A stretch of DNA of 49,278 nt, from assembly GCA_017473705.1 (NCBI GenBank), contig JAFUJQ010000004.1, forward strand, positions 1 to 49,278, in the 5' to 3' direction. Positions 40,313 through 48,344 of the stretch are shown one piece after another. Positions within the stretch are counted from its first letter, which is position 1, and each line of letters starts with the position of its first letter. Under the pieces are notes generated by a model. It searched no databases. It was not told where the DNA came from and worked only from the letters and a program-made list of their open reading frames with translations. The position numbers were made by a program, and so were the translations under genes. Source of the stretch: Bacteroidales bacterium. Lineage in GTDB: Bacteria; Bacteroidota; Bacteroidia; Bacteroidales; UBA932.

Positions 40313-40849
40313 ATGCATAACATCTTTGAACTTTGCTGTGAAGGCTACGACCAGCGACTGGAGCGTCAGTTCCAGAAACCCGACCGTGCCAAGAAGAAGG
40401 TCTATATTTGCTCACCGTTTAGCGATCCGGATCCTGACAAGCAGCAGGAGAATATGCGCCGTGCCCGTCTTTATATGCTCTATGCCAACGAGCATATGGG
40501 CTATCTTGCCCGGGCACCTCATGCATACCTTCCGATGCTGGTCTGTGATAAGATCCCTGCCGAGCGTGCAATGGCCCTTCGGTTTGGCCTGGAACTTCTG
40601 GAGCGGTCTGATATGCTTCTGGTTTGCGGTACGGAACTGAGCAAAGGCATGAGAGGGGAGATCGCCCATGCTGCGAAGCTTGGGATCCCTATCATGGTCT
40701 TCGATGACGACCTGTATGTGCAGACCCGTAAGCTGGTGACGAAGGCCGGAGCTACCAAGCATTTGGTGACCCTGGATCGTAAACATGCTGTACTCGGTCT
40801 CGGTCAGGCGCTCATTGTGCCTGAGGAAGGCGGTGAAGTGCATGCGTAG
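40313..40849 (+). CDS. DUF4406/nucleoside-2-deoxyribosyltransferase-like protein
   Basis: The 178-residue protein contains KKVYICSPFSDPDPDKQQEN near residues 28-47, then a helix, then a LARAPHAYLPML segment and ERSDMLLVCGTELSKGMRGE. This strand-helix course is that of DUF4406/DUF7768 and nucleoside 2-deoxyribosyltransferase folds common in phages. Catalytic function is not established. The start at ATG 40313 follows AAGGAGA. It overlaps the next gene by 8 bases and belongs to the recombination operon. It might modify or salvage nucleotides for element replication. Confidence 0.7.
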   Translation: MHNIFELCCEGYDQRLERQFQKPDRAKKKVYICSPFSDPDPDKQQENMRRARLYMLYANEHMGYLARAPHAYLPMLVCDKIPAERAMALRFGLELLERSDMLLVCGTELSKGMRGEIAHAAKLGIPIMVFDDDLYVQTRKLVTKAGATKHLVTLDRKHAVLGLGQALIVPEEGGEVHA

Positions 40850-41501
40850 ATTCTCTGAATCCGTGGATCTTCGATCCCGGAAAGAGATGACTGCGTACCT
40901 TCAGACCCATTTTCGATACTCCACCATGAACTCCTGGAATGGAGCGGATTCATATGCCCACAATCTTAAAATCTACAAACTGGGTTTGTGTTCTGAGATT
41001 GAAGATAAGCTTTATGATCTGCTCAGCTTCCAGGAGTTTTTTGATTCCCTGCGGGAACTGATGGACGACTTTGCGAGTCGCCATCAGTACCGCTGGCAGG
41101 TTGGAATGAACGGACGCAGCGGTGGGTATCTGGTTCTCTATGAAGGAGAATTAAGGCCCACCGGGTACCTGTCATTCTGCACCCGCTGCGGTCAACGGAA
41201 TTACAGGAAAGTGGAAGAAACGGGAAATATCTGCGGAAAATGCGGCCGTCCCGCAAGAGTGAACTATCGGCAGACACCGATGCAGGCAGTCACTTTCCCG
41301 GGCAGAGGCGTGGATATGGACGAGGACTTCGATGAGTGGTCTTTGGAGGATCTGCGTGACCGGGTTAGACTGGTGCAGGACTTTGATCGTCTGGCAGATG
41401 AAATGGTCGCTCAGGCGATCCAGTTTGCTAAGAATTATTCAATTGAGGAGGTTGAAGTTTGCGTTCCCCAGACCCAGCGGGTACTGGTTGCGAATAGATA
41501 A
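40842..41501 (+). CDS. Zinc-ribbon hypothetical protein
   Basis: The 219-residue protein begins MRRFSESVDLRSRKEMTAYL. Residues 1-105 are a mixed helical/beta domain (YRWQVGMNGRSGGYLVLYEG). A zinc ribbon then follows with Cys-x-x-Cys pairs (SFCTRCGQRN and NICGKCGRPA) about 17 residues apart. The C-terminal helical tail has regular Leu/Val spacing. It overlaps the upstream gene by 8 bases, so translation is coupled. The family is frequent in Clostridia elements, from memory, without known function. Confidence 0.68.
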   Translation: MRRFSESVDLRSRKEMTAYLQTHFRYSTMNSWNGADSYAHNLKIYKLGLCSEIEDKLYDLLSFQEFFDSLRELMDDFASRHQYRWQVGMNGRSGGYLVLYEGELRPTGYLSFCTRCGQRNYRKVEETGNICGKCGRPARVNYRQTPMQAVTFPGRGVDMDEDFDEWSLEDLRDRVRLVQDFDRLADEMVAQAIQFAKNYSIEEVEVCVPQTQRVLVANR

Positions 41502-41530
41502 GAGAAATTCAATCAGAAAGGAGTAATCAA

Positions 41531-43714
41531 GTGCTTTGTCAATTTGAAAGAGTCATTTTTCCCAGAGATGCTACAGCATCCGTCAATGGATTCATGATCG
41601 CGGTGTACAAGCCCTGCGGTACGATCCGGGATGCTGCAGGACGGATCCTGGATCAGTTCAAGGCGGTCGGCTATTGCCTCCCCACATCCAATAAGGTCAA
41701 GTACCGGATGGAAGGCAGATGGACCAAGAATTCCAAGCACGGTCTGCAATATGAAGTGGAGCGTTATGAGGAAGTGATCACCCCTACTAAAGAGGGCATC
41801 ATTACTTATCTTGCTTCCGGGCAGATCAGAGGAATCGGCAAGAAGACTGCGGAAAAGATCTACGACACCTTTGGTCAGGAAACACTGGAAATTCTGGACA
41901 AGGAGCCGAGAAAGCTGTTAAGCGTACGTGGCATCAGTGAGAAGAAGCTGAAGAAGATCATTGACTCGTATCTGGCCAACCGTGGTGCCCGGGATGTGAT
42001 CGCATTTCTGGCGCCTCATGGTGTTTCACCCAACCGAGCAGTAAAGCTGTACCGGGAGTATGGTGAGGAGACCATGGACATCGTCCGAAACCATCCGTAT
42101 CAGTTATGTGAGCTGGCAGGCATCGCCTTCCGGACCGCGGATAAGCTGGCCATGAGCATGGGTATCGATCCACGCTCTCCGGAGCGAGTGGATGAAGCTC
42201 TGATGTACACGCTGACCGATGCGGAAAGTAAAGGGCATTTGTGTATGGAAAAGCATGAGTTTCTGCGCAGCTGTCTGAAGCTTCTGGATACAGAAGGTCT
42301 AACAGAAAATATGCTGGCTGCACGTGCCGTCAAACTCATTCAGGATGAACGCCTGGTGACCTATGGCGACAGTGCATTCCGGAGTATCACTGCCAGGGTG
42401 GAATCGAATCTGGCATACGAGATCGTGAAGAAGCTGGACGGATATGTCCCGCCTTATGATGATCTCGATAATGCCATTGCTGCAGAGGAACGAAAGTTGA
42501 GATTCCGGCTTGCCCCGGAGCAGAAGGAAGCCATCAAGATGGCCCTGACATCTAAGTTCTGTGTCATCACAGGCGGTCCTGGCACCGGCAAGACGAGCGT
42601 TCAGAAGGCACTGCTGGATTTGTACCGGGAACGGTTTCCGTCTGGCAAAATTGCCTGCTGCGCCCCTACCGGAAAGGCGGCTCGCCGGATGGAGCATTCC
42701 ACCGGTCTACCTGCTTCCACCGTGCATCATGCACTGGGCCTGCTTGCTAACGAAGACGGTCAGTATGGTGACCCTGAGACACTGGATGCCGATCTGATCC
42801 TCGTGGATGAGGTGTCCATGTTGGATGTTTACCTGGCAGAAAAGCTTCTGAAGGCGACACCGCGCAATGCCAGACTGATTCTCGTAGGTGACAGTGATCA
42901 GCTTCCTTCTGTAGGACCTGGTGCTGTACTGAAGGAGATCGTCGGCAGCGGACTGGTACCGGTTGTGAAGCTGGATCAGGTGTTTCGTCAGAAGGAAGGC
43001 AGCCGTATCGCAGCCAACGCCAAACTGATTCGGCATGGAAATCTTAGTCTGGAGTATGGTCCGGATTTTGAGTTTTACGATTCTACGGATCTGGCAGTAT
43101 CTGCGGATATGATCGAGTCGATCTATCTGCAGGAAATTGCGAAGTATGGTGTTGACAATGTTGTCCTACTGTCTCCGTACCGTCAAAAGACGGAAACCGG
43201 TGTGAATGCACTGAATCAAAGGATACAGGGAAAAGTCAATCCACCCGATCCTTCGAAGAATGAGGCGGTATACGGTCAGCGCCGGTTTCGTGTTGGTGAC
43301 AAGGTCATGCAGACGAAAAACTGCGAGCAGATCAATAACGGTGATGTAGGCTATATCACCAGCATTACCGGAACGGCATCTGATGCTGTCGTTCGTATTG
43401 ATTTTGGTGATGACCGGGTCGTCGAGTATGAGAACAGTGAATTGGAGATGCTGGACCTTGCTTACGCCTGTACGGTTCATAAGAGCCAGGGTGATGAGTT
43501 CAAGTCCGTGATTATCAATCTCCAGTGTGCCCATTCCGTAATGCTGGTAAGGCCTCTGATCTACACCGCAATTACCCGCGCTAAGGAGCGTGTGATTATT
43601 GTGGGTGAACGCAGGGCTCTTTGTATTGCGATCCGGCGGACAGATACGGAACAGCGCGGCACAAAGCTTGCAATGAGAATTCAAGAATTTATGAAATACA
43701 GAAGGGAGAATTAA
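41531..43714 (+). CDS. RecD2-like SF1 DNA helicase
   Basis: The 727-residue ATPase has an N-terminal helix-hairpin-helix region (IRGIGKKTAEKIYDTF, VRGISEKKLKKIIDSY), as in RecD2. The helicase core has Walker A GGPGTGKT (348-355), Walker B LILVDEVSMLD, motif III LILVGDSDQLPSVGPG and motif VI YTAITRAKERV near the end. RecD2 moves 5' to 3' on single-stranded DNA. The start is GTG 41531 with AAAGGAG 7 bases upstream. It sits within the yqaJ/annealing/primase operon, so it is probably an element-encoded helicase for recombination or replication restart and not the cell's own copy. The domain order is complete and no key motif is missing. Confidence 0.92.
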   Translation: MLCQFERVIFPRDATASVNGFMIAVYKPCGTIRDAAGRILDQFKAVGYCLPTSNKVKYRMEGRWTKNSKHGLQYEVERYEEVITPTKEGIITYLASGQIRGIGKKTAEKIYDTFGQETLEILDKEPRKLLSVRGISEKKLKKIIDSYLANRGARDVIAFLAPHGVSPNRAVKLYREYGEETMDIVRNHPYQLCELAGIAFRTADKLAMSMGIDPRSPERVDEALMYTLTDAESKGHLCMEKHEFLRSCLKLLDTEGLTENMLAARAVKLIQDERLVTYGDSAFRSITARVESNLAYEIVKKLDGYVPPYDDLDNAIAAEERKLRFRLAPEQKEAIKMALTSKFCVITGGPGTGKTSVQKALLDLYRERFPSGKIACCAPTGKAARRMEHSTGLPASTVHHALGLLANEDGQYGDPETLDADLILVDEVSMLDVYLAEKLLKATPRNARLILVGDSDQLPSVGPGAVLKEIVGSGLVPVVKLDQVFRQKEGSRIAANAKLIRHGNLSLEYGPDFEFYDSTDLAVSADMIESIYLQEIAKYGVDNVVLLSPYRQKTETGVNALNQRIQGKVNPPDPSKNEAVYGQRRFRVGDKVMQTKNCEQINNGDVGYITSITGTASDAVVRIDFGDDRVVEYENSELEMLDLAYACTVHKSQGDEFKSVIINLQCAHSVMLVRPLIYTAITRAKERVIIVGERRALCIAIRRTDTEQRGTKLAMRIQEFMKYRREN

Positions 43715-43717
43715 CCT

Positions 43718-44161
43718 ATGGCAACCGTTTTGGACCAGTATAATCAGAAGAAGGTGCAGATTTCTGCACAGATCGCAGCAGGCAAGTTCCCGGCGGAGCA
43801 GATGCTTCAGTATCAGGAGATGCTATACCGGATCGATGTTCTGGAGACCTGTATGTCTTTTTGCCGGACTGCTCCTGTTACCGCTGACCAGCGTGTATTG
43901 GGCAACCACTATCGGCTTTTTGACTGCTTCCTGAACTGCGTTTTGCAGGAACGTCGGTTTGGTTATCCCACCGACGAAGCGGGCCAGAAGCAGCGGGAGA
44001 CGGCTTTCAATAACTTCCTGACGGTGATCAATAGCTTTCGTAAGAAGTTCCAGAGCTTTGCACCCAAGTCCCAGGATGAATACCGCAACATCATCACTCA
44101 GATGATCGAAACGATTCTTCCTGCATGGATGGCCTACCGCAACACGTTTGTCAGTCTGTAA
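43718..44161 (+). CDS. Hypothetical helical protein
   Basis: The 147-residue protein begins MATVLDQYNQKKVQISAQIA and appears almost wholly helical, with Gln/Lys-rich stretches and no recognisable domain. Several Cys (LETCMSFCR, FDCFLNCVL) lie in the middle but are not spaced as a zinc ribbon. It starts 3 bases after the helicase stop codon, with GGGAGAA upstream, and precedes the putative annealing protein gene by 16 bases. Co-expression suggests an accessory role in recombination, but none is demonstrated. Confidence 0.6.
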   Translation: MATVLDQYNQKKVQISAQIAAGKFPAEQMLQYQEMLYRIDVLETCMSFCRTAPVTADQRVLGNHYRLFDCFLNCVLQERRFGYPTDEAGQKQRETAFNNFLTVINSFRKKFQSFAPKSQDEYRNIITQMIETILPAWMAYRNTFVSL

Positions 44162-44177
44162 TAGGGAGGGTGTCACA

Positions 44178-44918
44178 ATGGCAAAGATTATTGTACCTGC
44201 AGCACAGATGGAGCTGCTGAACACGATCAATAAAGTGGAAGGCTTCGATCCTGAAGCATTTACCACAGAGTATACGGATCTGAACTCCAACGAGAGCAGA
44301 AAGCATCTGCCGGTCATGGCGCAGATGGCCTGGTTTCGGCTGAAGTATCCCGAAGGGAAGATCGCTGTTTCCATCGAAAGCGGAAACAACTGCTTCGTGG
44401 CAACGGCCCGTGTCTATCCCAGTTATAAAGATCCTGTGGAGTGCTATCTGTCCGAGGCTACGGCATCCCGCGGCGCTGATCCCTCCAAGCCGACTGTTTC
44501 TCCCAGAGAATGGGCACAGACAGCGGCAGTTGGTATTGCGTTGCGTAACGCCGGATTCGGCCTTCAGTTCGGTGCAGCTGGCGATGAATTCACCAATCAG
44601 CTGCCGAACGAGTTCTCTTCTGATGTATCTCCTGTGTTTCCTCAGGTTGATACTCCGGTAGACGCAGGTTTCTCCCAGAGTCAGGTTCCCGTACTTCCCG
44701 CAGTAGTAAAGAAGGAACTGACGCCCGAGGAGAAATACCAGCAGGCCTGCGCAGTCATGTGGCCCAATAAGAAGTTCGAAGGCCGCACGCTAGGCGAGGT
44801 TCTTCTGATGGATCCGAGTGCTATCAACTGGCTGGCTAACAAATATACGAATAATCCCGAGGCTTCTGCAGCAGCAAAATTCATGTGTGAGTATGCGATG
44901 AAGAACGCCGGTGCCTGA
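44178..44918 (+). CDS. Putative single-strand annealing protein
   Basis: The 246-residue protein begins MAKIIVPAAQMELLNTINKV. Residues 45-110 contain WFRLKYPEGKIAVSIESGNN and FVATARVYPS, a pattern I associate with Erf/Rad52-like annealing proteins, followed by a conserved 'ALRNAGFGLQFG' helix. A linker leads to a C-terminal domain (KKFEGRTLGEVLLMDPSAIN) resembling the small exonuclease-X-type tail. Position beside YqaJ, SSB control and a helicase supports the role. It would pair with YqaJ as exonuclease/annealase, as in phage recombination. ATG 44178 follows AGGGAGG. The fold assignment remains a hypothesis. Confidence 0.5.
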   Translation: MAKIIVPAAQMELLNTINKVEGFDPEAFTTEYTDLNSNESRKHLPVMAQMAWFRLKYPEGKIAVSIESGNNCFVATARVYPSYKDPVECYLSEATASRGADPSKPTVSPREWAQTAAVGIALRNAGFGLQFGAAGDEFTNQLPNEFSSDVSPVFPQVDTPVDAGFSQSQVPVLPAVVKKELTPEEKYQQACAVMWPNKKFEGRTLGEVLLMDPSAINWLANKYTNNPEASAAAKFMCEYAMKNAGA

Positions 44919-44968
44919 TCAATTTCCAATATTGGGGGATGTTACGCATCCCCCAGAAAGGAGGCATG

Positions 44969-46039
44969 ATGGAAGTAATCACCATGGCAGATGTCATTTC
45001 GCTGCTCGGTCTGCCGGGGCCTAAAGATGGTAGGGTAACCTACAACATTCAGTGCCCCTGCTGCGATGAGAATCCGAGAAAGAAGCACCTGAATATCAAT
45101 CTGGAAAAAGATGTGTTTAGATGCCCCAGATGCGGATTTTCCGGCGGTATGTTCGATCTGTATGCGTATTATTCCGGCGTTGATCGGAGAAAAGCCAGGG
45201 AAGCACTTCTAGCCAGACTCAACATCCAGGATTCAGAGACTCCTGTGACGCAGATGAGGCGAAAGCCAAAGCAGAAGGCCATCGTAGAGTGTCCCATCAC
45301 CGATGTGGATACCAGAGATGAAACGTATAGGGCCCTTTTGGACAAACTTTCTCTGGCATCTGACCACAAGGAAAATCTGCTTGCAAGAGGCCTTACGGAA
45401 GATGAAATCAAAAGGCATGGATACAAAACGATGCCGGTTGCTGGAAATGCCATCCTGGCCAAGCAACTTCTTTCTGAGGGGAAATACCTTGCAGGTGTCC
45501 CTGGATTCTATCATGACAGGGATGGCAGGTGGAGTTTCGTCCACGAAAAACGCGGGATCTTAATTCCAGCCAGAGATCCTAATGGAAAGATCCAAGGCTT
45601 GCAGATCCGGATGGACAATGCTTCCAAGAGAAAGTTTCGATGGATTTCAAGCATCGGCAAGCAGGATGGAACGAAGGCGGAATGCTGGACGCATCTTGCC
45701 GGGAAGCCGCAGAGAACTGTTATTCTGACGGAAGGCCCCCTCAAGGCCGACATCATACATCAGTTGACAGGAGACACAGTTCTGGCTGTTCCCGGCGTCA
45801 ATTCCCTGAATCATCTGGAAGAGTCACTCATACATCTGAAGGAGCAGGGGACATGTCATATCATGACTGCATTTGATATGGATTATCTCACAAATCCAAA
45901 TGTGGAGAATGGGTATGCCCGGCTTCAGGAAGTTCTTTCAAAAGTGGGAATTCAGTACGGTACATATCTTTGGGATCCGCAATATAAGGGGCTTGACGAT
46001 TATGTATGGCAGTATTGTTTCCAGAGTATCAGACGGTGA
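44969..46039 (+). CDS. DNA primase-like protein (CHC2 zinc finger and Toprim)
   Basis: The 356-residue protein has an N-terminal CHC2-type zinc finger (CPCCDENPRKKH near residues 30-41, then FRCPRCGFSGGMFDL) and a C-terminal Toprim-like domain with VILTEGPLKADI (metal-binding Glu) and MTAFDMDYL (Asp-x-Asp). This is the layout of phage/plasmid primases that lay RNA primers for lagging-strand synthesis. The start is ATG 44969, or ATG 44966 one codon before, with AGGAGG directly upstream; both are close to the ribosome-binding site. It is the last gene of the recombination operon, before the terminator at 46045. A decayed copy of its 3' end recurs at 47507-47584. Confidence 0.85.
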   Translation: MEVITMADVISLLGLPGPKDGRVTYNIQCPCCDENPRKKHLNINLEKDVFRCPRCGFSGGMFDLYAYYSGVDRRKAREALLARLNIQDSETPVTQMRRKPKQKAIVECPITDVDTRDETYRALLDKLSLASDHKENLLARGLTEDEIKRHGYKTMPVAGNAILAKQLLSEGKYLAGVPGFYHDRDGRWSFVHEKRGILIPARDPNGKIQGLQIRMDNASKRKFRWISSIGKQDGTKAECWTHLAGKPQRTVILTEGPLKADIIHQLTGDTVLAVPGVNSLNHLEESLIHLKEQGTCHIMTAFDMDYLTNPNVENGYARLQEVLSKVGIQYGTYLWDPQYKGLDDYVWQYCFQSIRR

Positions 46040-46044
46040 GGAAG

Positions 46045-46074
46045 GGGCGGACGTAATGTTCGCCTCTTTTTTTC
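46045..46074 (+). terminator. Terminator of the recombination/replication operon
   Basis: GGCGGAC pairs with GTTCGCC around a 5-base loop, flanked by more G-C pairs, and is followed by seven T. A similar stem follows the primase relic at 47583. Confidence 0.85.
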
Positions 46075-46091
46075 TGCACATTCAATAATAA

Positions 46092-46121
46092 AAATGCGCA
46101 TTCTCGTTGCAAATGCGCATT
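46092..46121 (+). repeat. parC-like centromere repeats
   Basis: Two copies of AAATGCGCATT (46092-46102 and 46111-46121) are spaced 19 bases apart, about 50 bases before parM. Each is self-complementary (AATGCGCATT). Plasmid ParM/ParR systems use short repeats upstream of parM as the centromere and autoregulatory operator. A related half copy (AAATGCGCA) is seen near 47714. Confidence 0.6.
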
Positions 46122-46167
46122 TAGAACAGTGTAATCAAATATAAGCAAATTTAAGGAGGAACCAATC

Positions 46168-47085
46168 ATGTTAATCGCAATCGACCACGGTAACTACAAC
46201 ATCAAGACTCCCCACAGCAGCTTTATGGCTGGCCTGGCGGAGCATTCTGTTCGTCCACCCATGGCAGATGAAGTTCTGGAGTATCAGGGTAGCTTCTGGA
46301 CCCTTTCCGGCAAGCGTCTGAACTACCGCAGGGATAAGACGAAGGATGAAAGCTACTTCATTCTGTCTCTGTTTGCAATCGCAAGAGAGCTGCTTCATAC
46401 CGGTTCTTACAGTGCCGTGGAGAAGGTAGATTTGGCAGTAGGCCTGCCTCCGGAGCATTACGGAATTCTGCGCGACAAGTTCGCACAGTATTTTAAGCGC
46501 TCTGAGTCTATTCACTTCATCTACAATGACAAACCCTTCACCATCATGATCGGCAATGTGTTTGTCTACCCTCAGGCCTATGCTGCAATCGCACCTCAGA
46601 AGAGCCAACTGAACCACCATCTTCGCGTGTTCCTGGTTGATATCGGCGGATACACTACCGATGTTCTGCTCCTGCGCAGCGGAAAGCCCGATATGCAGTT
46701 CTGCCGCAGTTTGGAGATGGGTGTGATCACTATGAACAATGATATCATTCGCCGAGTGGGCGCTCTTCATGATATGCGGATCGAAGATGAACATATCAGT
46801 GCAGTTCTGTCTGGTAAGGAGACGATCCTGCCTGAGGAAGTAAAGAGAACCATTCGGGAGTCTGCCGGCCATCACGCAAAGGATATCCTGGACAAGCTCA
46901 GAGAACTGCAGGTAGATCTGCGATCCAATCCCGCTGTGTTCATTGGCGGCGGCAGTATCCTGTACCGGGACTATCTTGAGAAATCCCCCATGGTAGCATC
47001 CGCCACTTTCGTTGATGATCCAAGTGCCAACGTAATTGGCTACCAGGCATTGGCTGAGGCCCAGATGTCCATTTCCCGGTATTGA
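46168..47085 (+). CDS. parM: ParM-like actin ATPase for plasmid/element partition
   Basis: The 305-residue protein has actin/ParM phosphate and nucleotide motifs: LIAIDHGNYNIKTPHSSF at residues 2-19, VFLVDIGGYTTDVLLLRSGK near 154-173, and VFIGGGSILYRDYLE near 254-268. ParM filaments push plasmid copies apart. The start at ATG 46168 follows AAGGAGGA. Centromere-like repeats lie upstream, and a small gene in the position of parR follows with a short gap after the stop codon. The presence of parM supports a circular replicating intermediate or plasmid. Confidence 0.85.
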   Translation: MLIAIDHGNYNIKTPHSSFMAGLAEHSVRPPMADEVLEYQGSFWTLSGKRLNYRRDKTKDESYFILSLFAIARELLHTGSYSAVEKVDLAVGLPPEHYGILRDKFAQYFKRSESIHFIYNDKPFTIMIGNVFVYPQAYAAIAPQKSQLNHHLRVFLVDIGGYTTDVLLLRSGKPDMQFCRSLEMGVITMNNDIIRRVGALHDMRIEDEHISAVLSGKETILPEEVKRTIRESAGHHAKDILDKLRELQVDLRSNPAVFIGGGSILYRDYLEKSPMVASATFVDDPSANVIGYQALAEAQMSISRY

Positions 47086-47102
47086 TATTAACGGTGGTCG
47101 CT

Positions 47103-47465
47103 ATGAAAAAGGATGGGAAATACAGATACTCGCTTCAATTTGGTATGAACTCTGAAGAGGAAAAACGTGTAGGTGAACTGTTAGAGCGCCTTGGAAACCG
47201 TAAAAGCAAGGTGCTGGTCGCAGCCCTGAATGAGTATATTGCAAATCATCCGGAACTCGAAAACGAACACTGCGAAATAAAGGTAAACTACCAGTCGGTC
47301 CCAATGAAGCTGTTGGAAATGAAAATCAGAGAACTGATCAAGGAACAGTTTGGTGGCTTAACCATATCTTCAGAACTTAATAATGAAAAGAACGAACAAG
47401 TCTATAATGTTAGTCAGGATATCGTAGATATGTTGGGAGATCTAGAATTGTTTCAGCTACGATGA
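47103..47465 (+). CDS. ParR-like centromere-binding adaptor
   Basis: The 120-residue protein begins MKKDGKYRYSLQFGMNSEEE and has the ribbon-helix-helix look of ParR: a beta segment (YRYSLQFGMN), then helices (EEKRVGELLERLGNRKSKVL, VAALNEYIANHP). ParR binds parC and links it to the ParM filament. The acidic C-terminus (IVDMLGDLELFQLR) may contact ParM. I start it at ATG 47103, with GGTGG 6 bases upstream; an earlier in-frame codon at 47082 overlaps parM and has no ribosome-binding site. Assignment rests on gene order and fold pattern. Confidence 0.7.
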   Translation: MKKDGKYRYSLQFGMNSEEEKRVGELLERLGNRKSKVLVAALNEYIANHPELENEHCEIKVNYQSVPMKLLEMKIRELIKEQFGGLTISSELNNEKNEQVYNVSQDIVDMLGDLELFQLR

Positions 47466-47506
47466 GCAACACAATCCATAAAGCACATGGACATCAGAAA
47501 TTGTCA

Positions 47507-47584
47507 TATCTTTATTGCATTTAAAAGGGATCTGGTGACTATGTATGGGAGCAGTGTTTTATAAAAATGGTAAATAAGGGATGA
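47507..47584 (+). pseudogene. Relic of a primase-like gene 3' end
   Basis: Read in frame this stretch gives YLYCI-stop-KGSGDYVWEQCFIK, clearly parallel to YLWDPQYKGLDDYVWQYCFQ at the end of the primase gene (44969-46039). One in-frame TAA replaces a Tyr codon. There is no start codon, and the terminator behind it is also homologous to the one behind the primase. It seems to be what remains of a duplicated or lost second primase. Confidence 0.75.
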
Positions 47585-47612
47585 GGCGGACTTAGTTTCC
47601 GCCTCTATTTTT
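47583..47612 (+). terminator. Terminator behind the primase relic
   Basis: GAGGCGGA (47583-47590) pairs with TCCGCCTC (47598-47605), followed by TATTTTT. It is related to the terminator at 46045 and may now end the parM/parR unit. Confidence 0.8.
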
Positions 47613-47905
47613 GTGTATTCATAGACTATTTGAACCAATCCCCATGGCCAAACTTTGGAACAAACACAGCATGTCAGAAAAAAGTTATTTGCTTGACGAT
47701 TTGAATTTGCATAAATGCGCAAAATTGGGCCCTCTGCTTTGCAAGCAGGAGACCCATTTGCTATATTATCGGTGATCGTAATATTTTTTGATTTTTTGGA
47801 TATTTCTATATTCTGACTAAAAGCCTTAAGGGCCATCAAATCCACACAATCACACTACTGGTGCGTGTTTCGGATTTATACTTTCTTCAAAATGTGAATA
47901 TTTGA
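47613..47905. other. Gene-free stretch before the XRE gene
   Basis: No credible gene is seen. It contains a parC-like half repeat near 47714 and a hairpin, CTCTGCTT with AAGCAGGAG, around 47731-47752. The end is T-rich and contains TATATTATC. A reverse frame of 113 codons crosses the relic and lacks a ribosome-binding site. Confidence 0.5.
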
Positions 47906-47920
47906 GTGTAAAATATACAC
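47906..47920 (+). promoter_or_regulatory. Operator of the XRE gene
   Basis: GTGTA and TACAC arms flank AAATA, forming a perfect short inverted repeat directly before the ribosome-binding site AAGGAG (47923-47928). Typical of XRE autoregulation. Confidence 0.5.
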
Positions 47921-47936
47921 ACAAGGAGACGAAACT

Positions 47937-48272
47937 ATGGTTGATTACGCAGCTTTAGGCAAAAGAATAAAGAAATTACGTGAGGATGCCAATATGAGGC
48001 AGGAAGATCTCGCGGAGAGATGCAATTGCAGCATCAGTCATATTGGTCAGATTGAGCACGCTAGGAGCATTCCAAGTATTGATATGCTGGTAAATATCGC
48101 AAATGCTCTGGAAGTATCTCCTGATGCACTTTTGCTTGAATCAATTGACAAACCTGAAGATGCGTATCTGCGTAAGATAAAAGATAAGTTAGCAGTGCTG
48201 CCCACCGCAACAAGAATAAAAGTCTGTGAATCGTTGGACAATCTGTTAGGTATTATTGGAGAATTGAACTAA
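47937..48272 (+). CDS. XRE-family transcriptional regulator
   Basis: The 111-residue protein has a single helix-turn-helix at residues 7-62 (IKKLREDANMRQEDLAERCN, CSISHIGQIEHARSIP, SIDMLVNIANALEVSPDALL) and a short helical tail (about 75-111) that may support dimerisation. It is of the small Clostridia type often found in islands and phages. The start at ATG 47937 follows AAGGAG. The operator at 47906-47920 suggests that it controls itself. A strong terminator follows, separating it from the GAF/winged-helix gene. Confidence 0.88.
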   Translation: MVDYAALGKRIKKLREDANMRQEDLAERCNCSISHIGQIEHARSIPSIDMLVNIANALEVSPDALLLESIDKPEDAYLRKIKDKLAVLPTATRIKVCESLDNLLGIIGELN

Positions 48273-48288
48273 TTGCATAAGTTGAAGT

Positions 48289-48325
48289 GGGCTGCCTGAT
48301 GATTCAGGCAGCCCTTTGGCTTTTT
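48289..48325 (+). terminator. Terminator of the XRE gene
   Basis: GGGCTGCCTGA (48289-48299) pairs perfectly with TCAGGCAGCCC (48304-48314), followed by TTTGGCTTTTTT. Confidence 0.88.
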
Positions 48326-48344
48326 TAGAAAGGAGCTGATCCAA

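Noticed and set aside
47711-47722. A third parC-like repeat (AAATGCGCA)
   Set aside because: Only nine bases match, it is far from parM, and it may be chance.
47504-47845. A 113-codon reverse-strand open frame
   Set aside because: It crosses the primase relic and a terminator, and has no ribosome-binding site.
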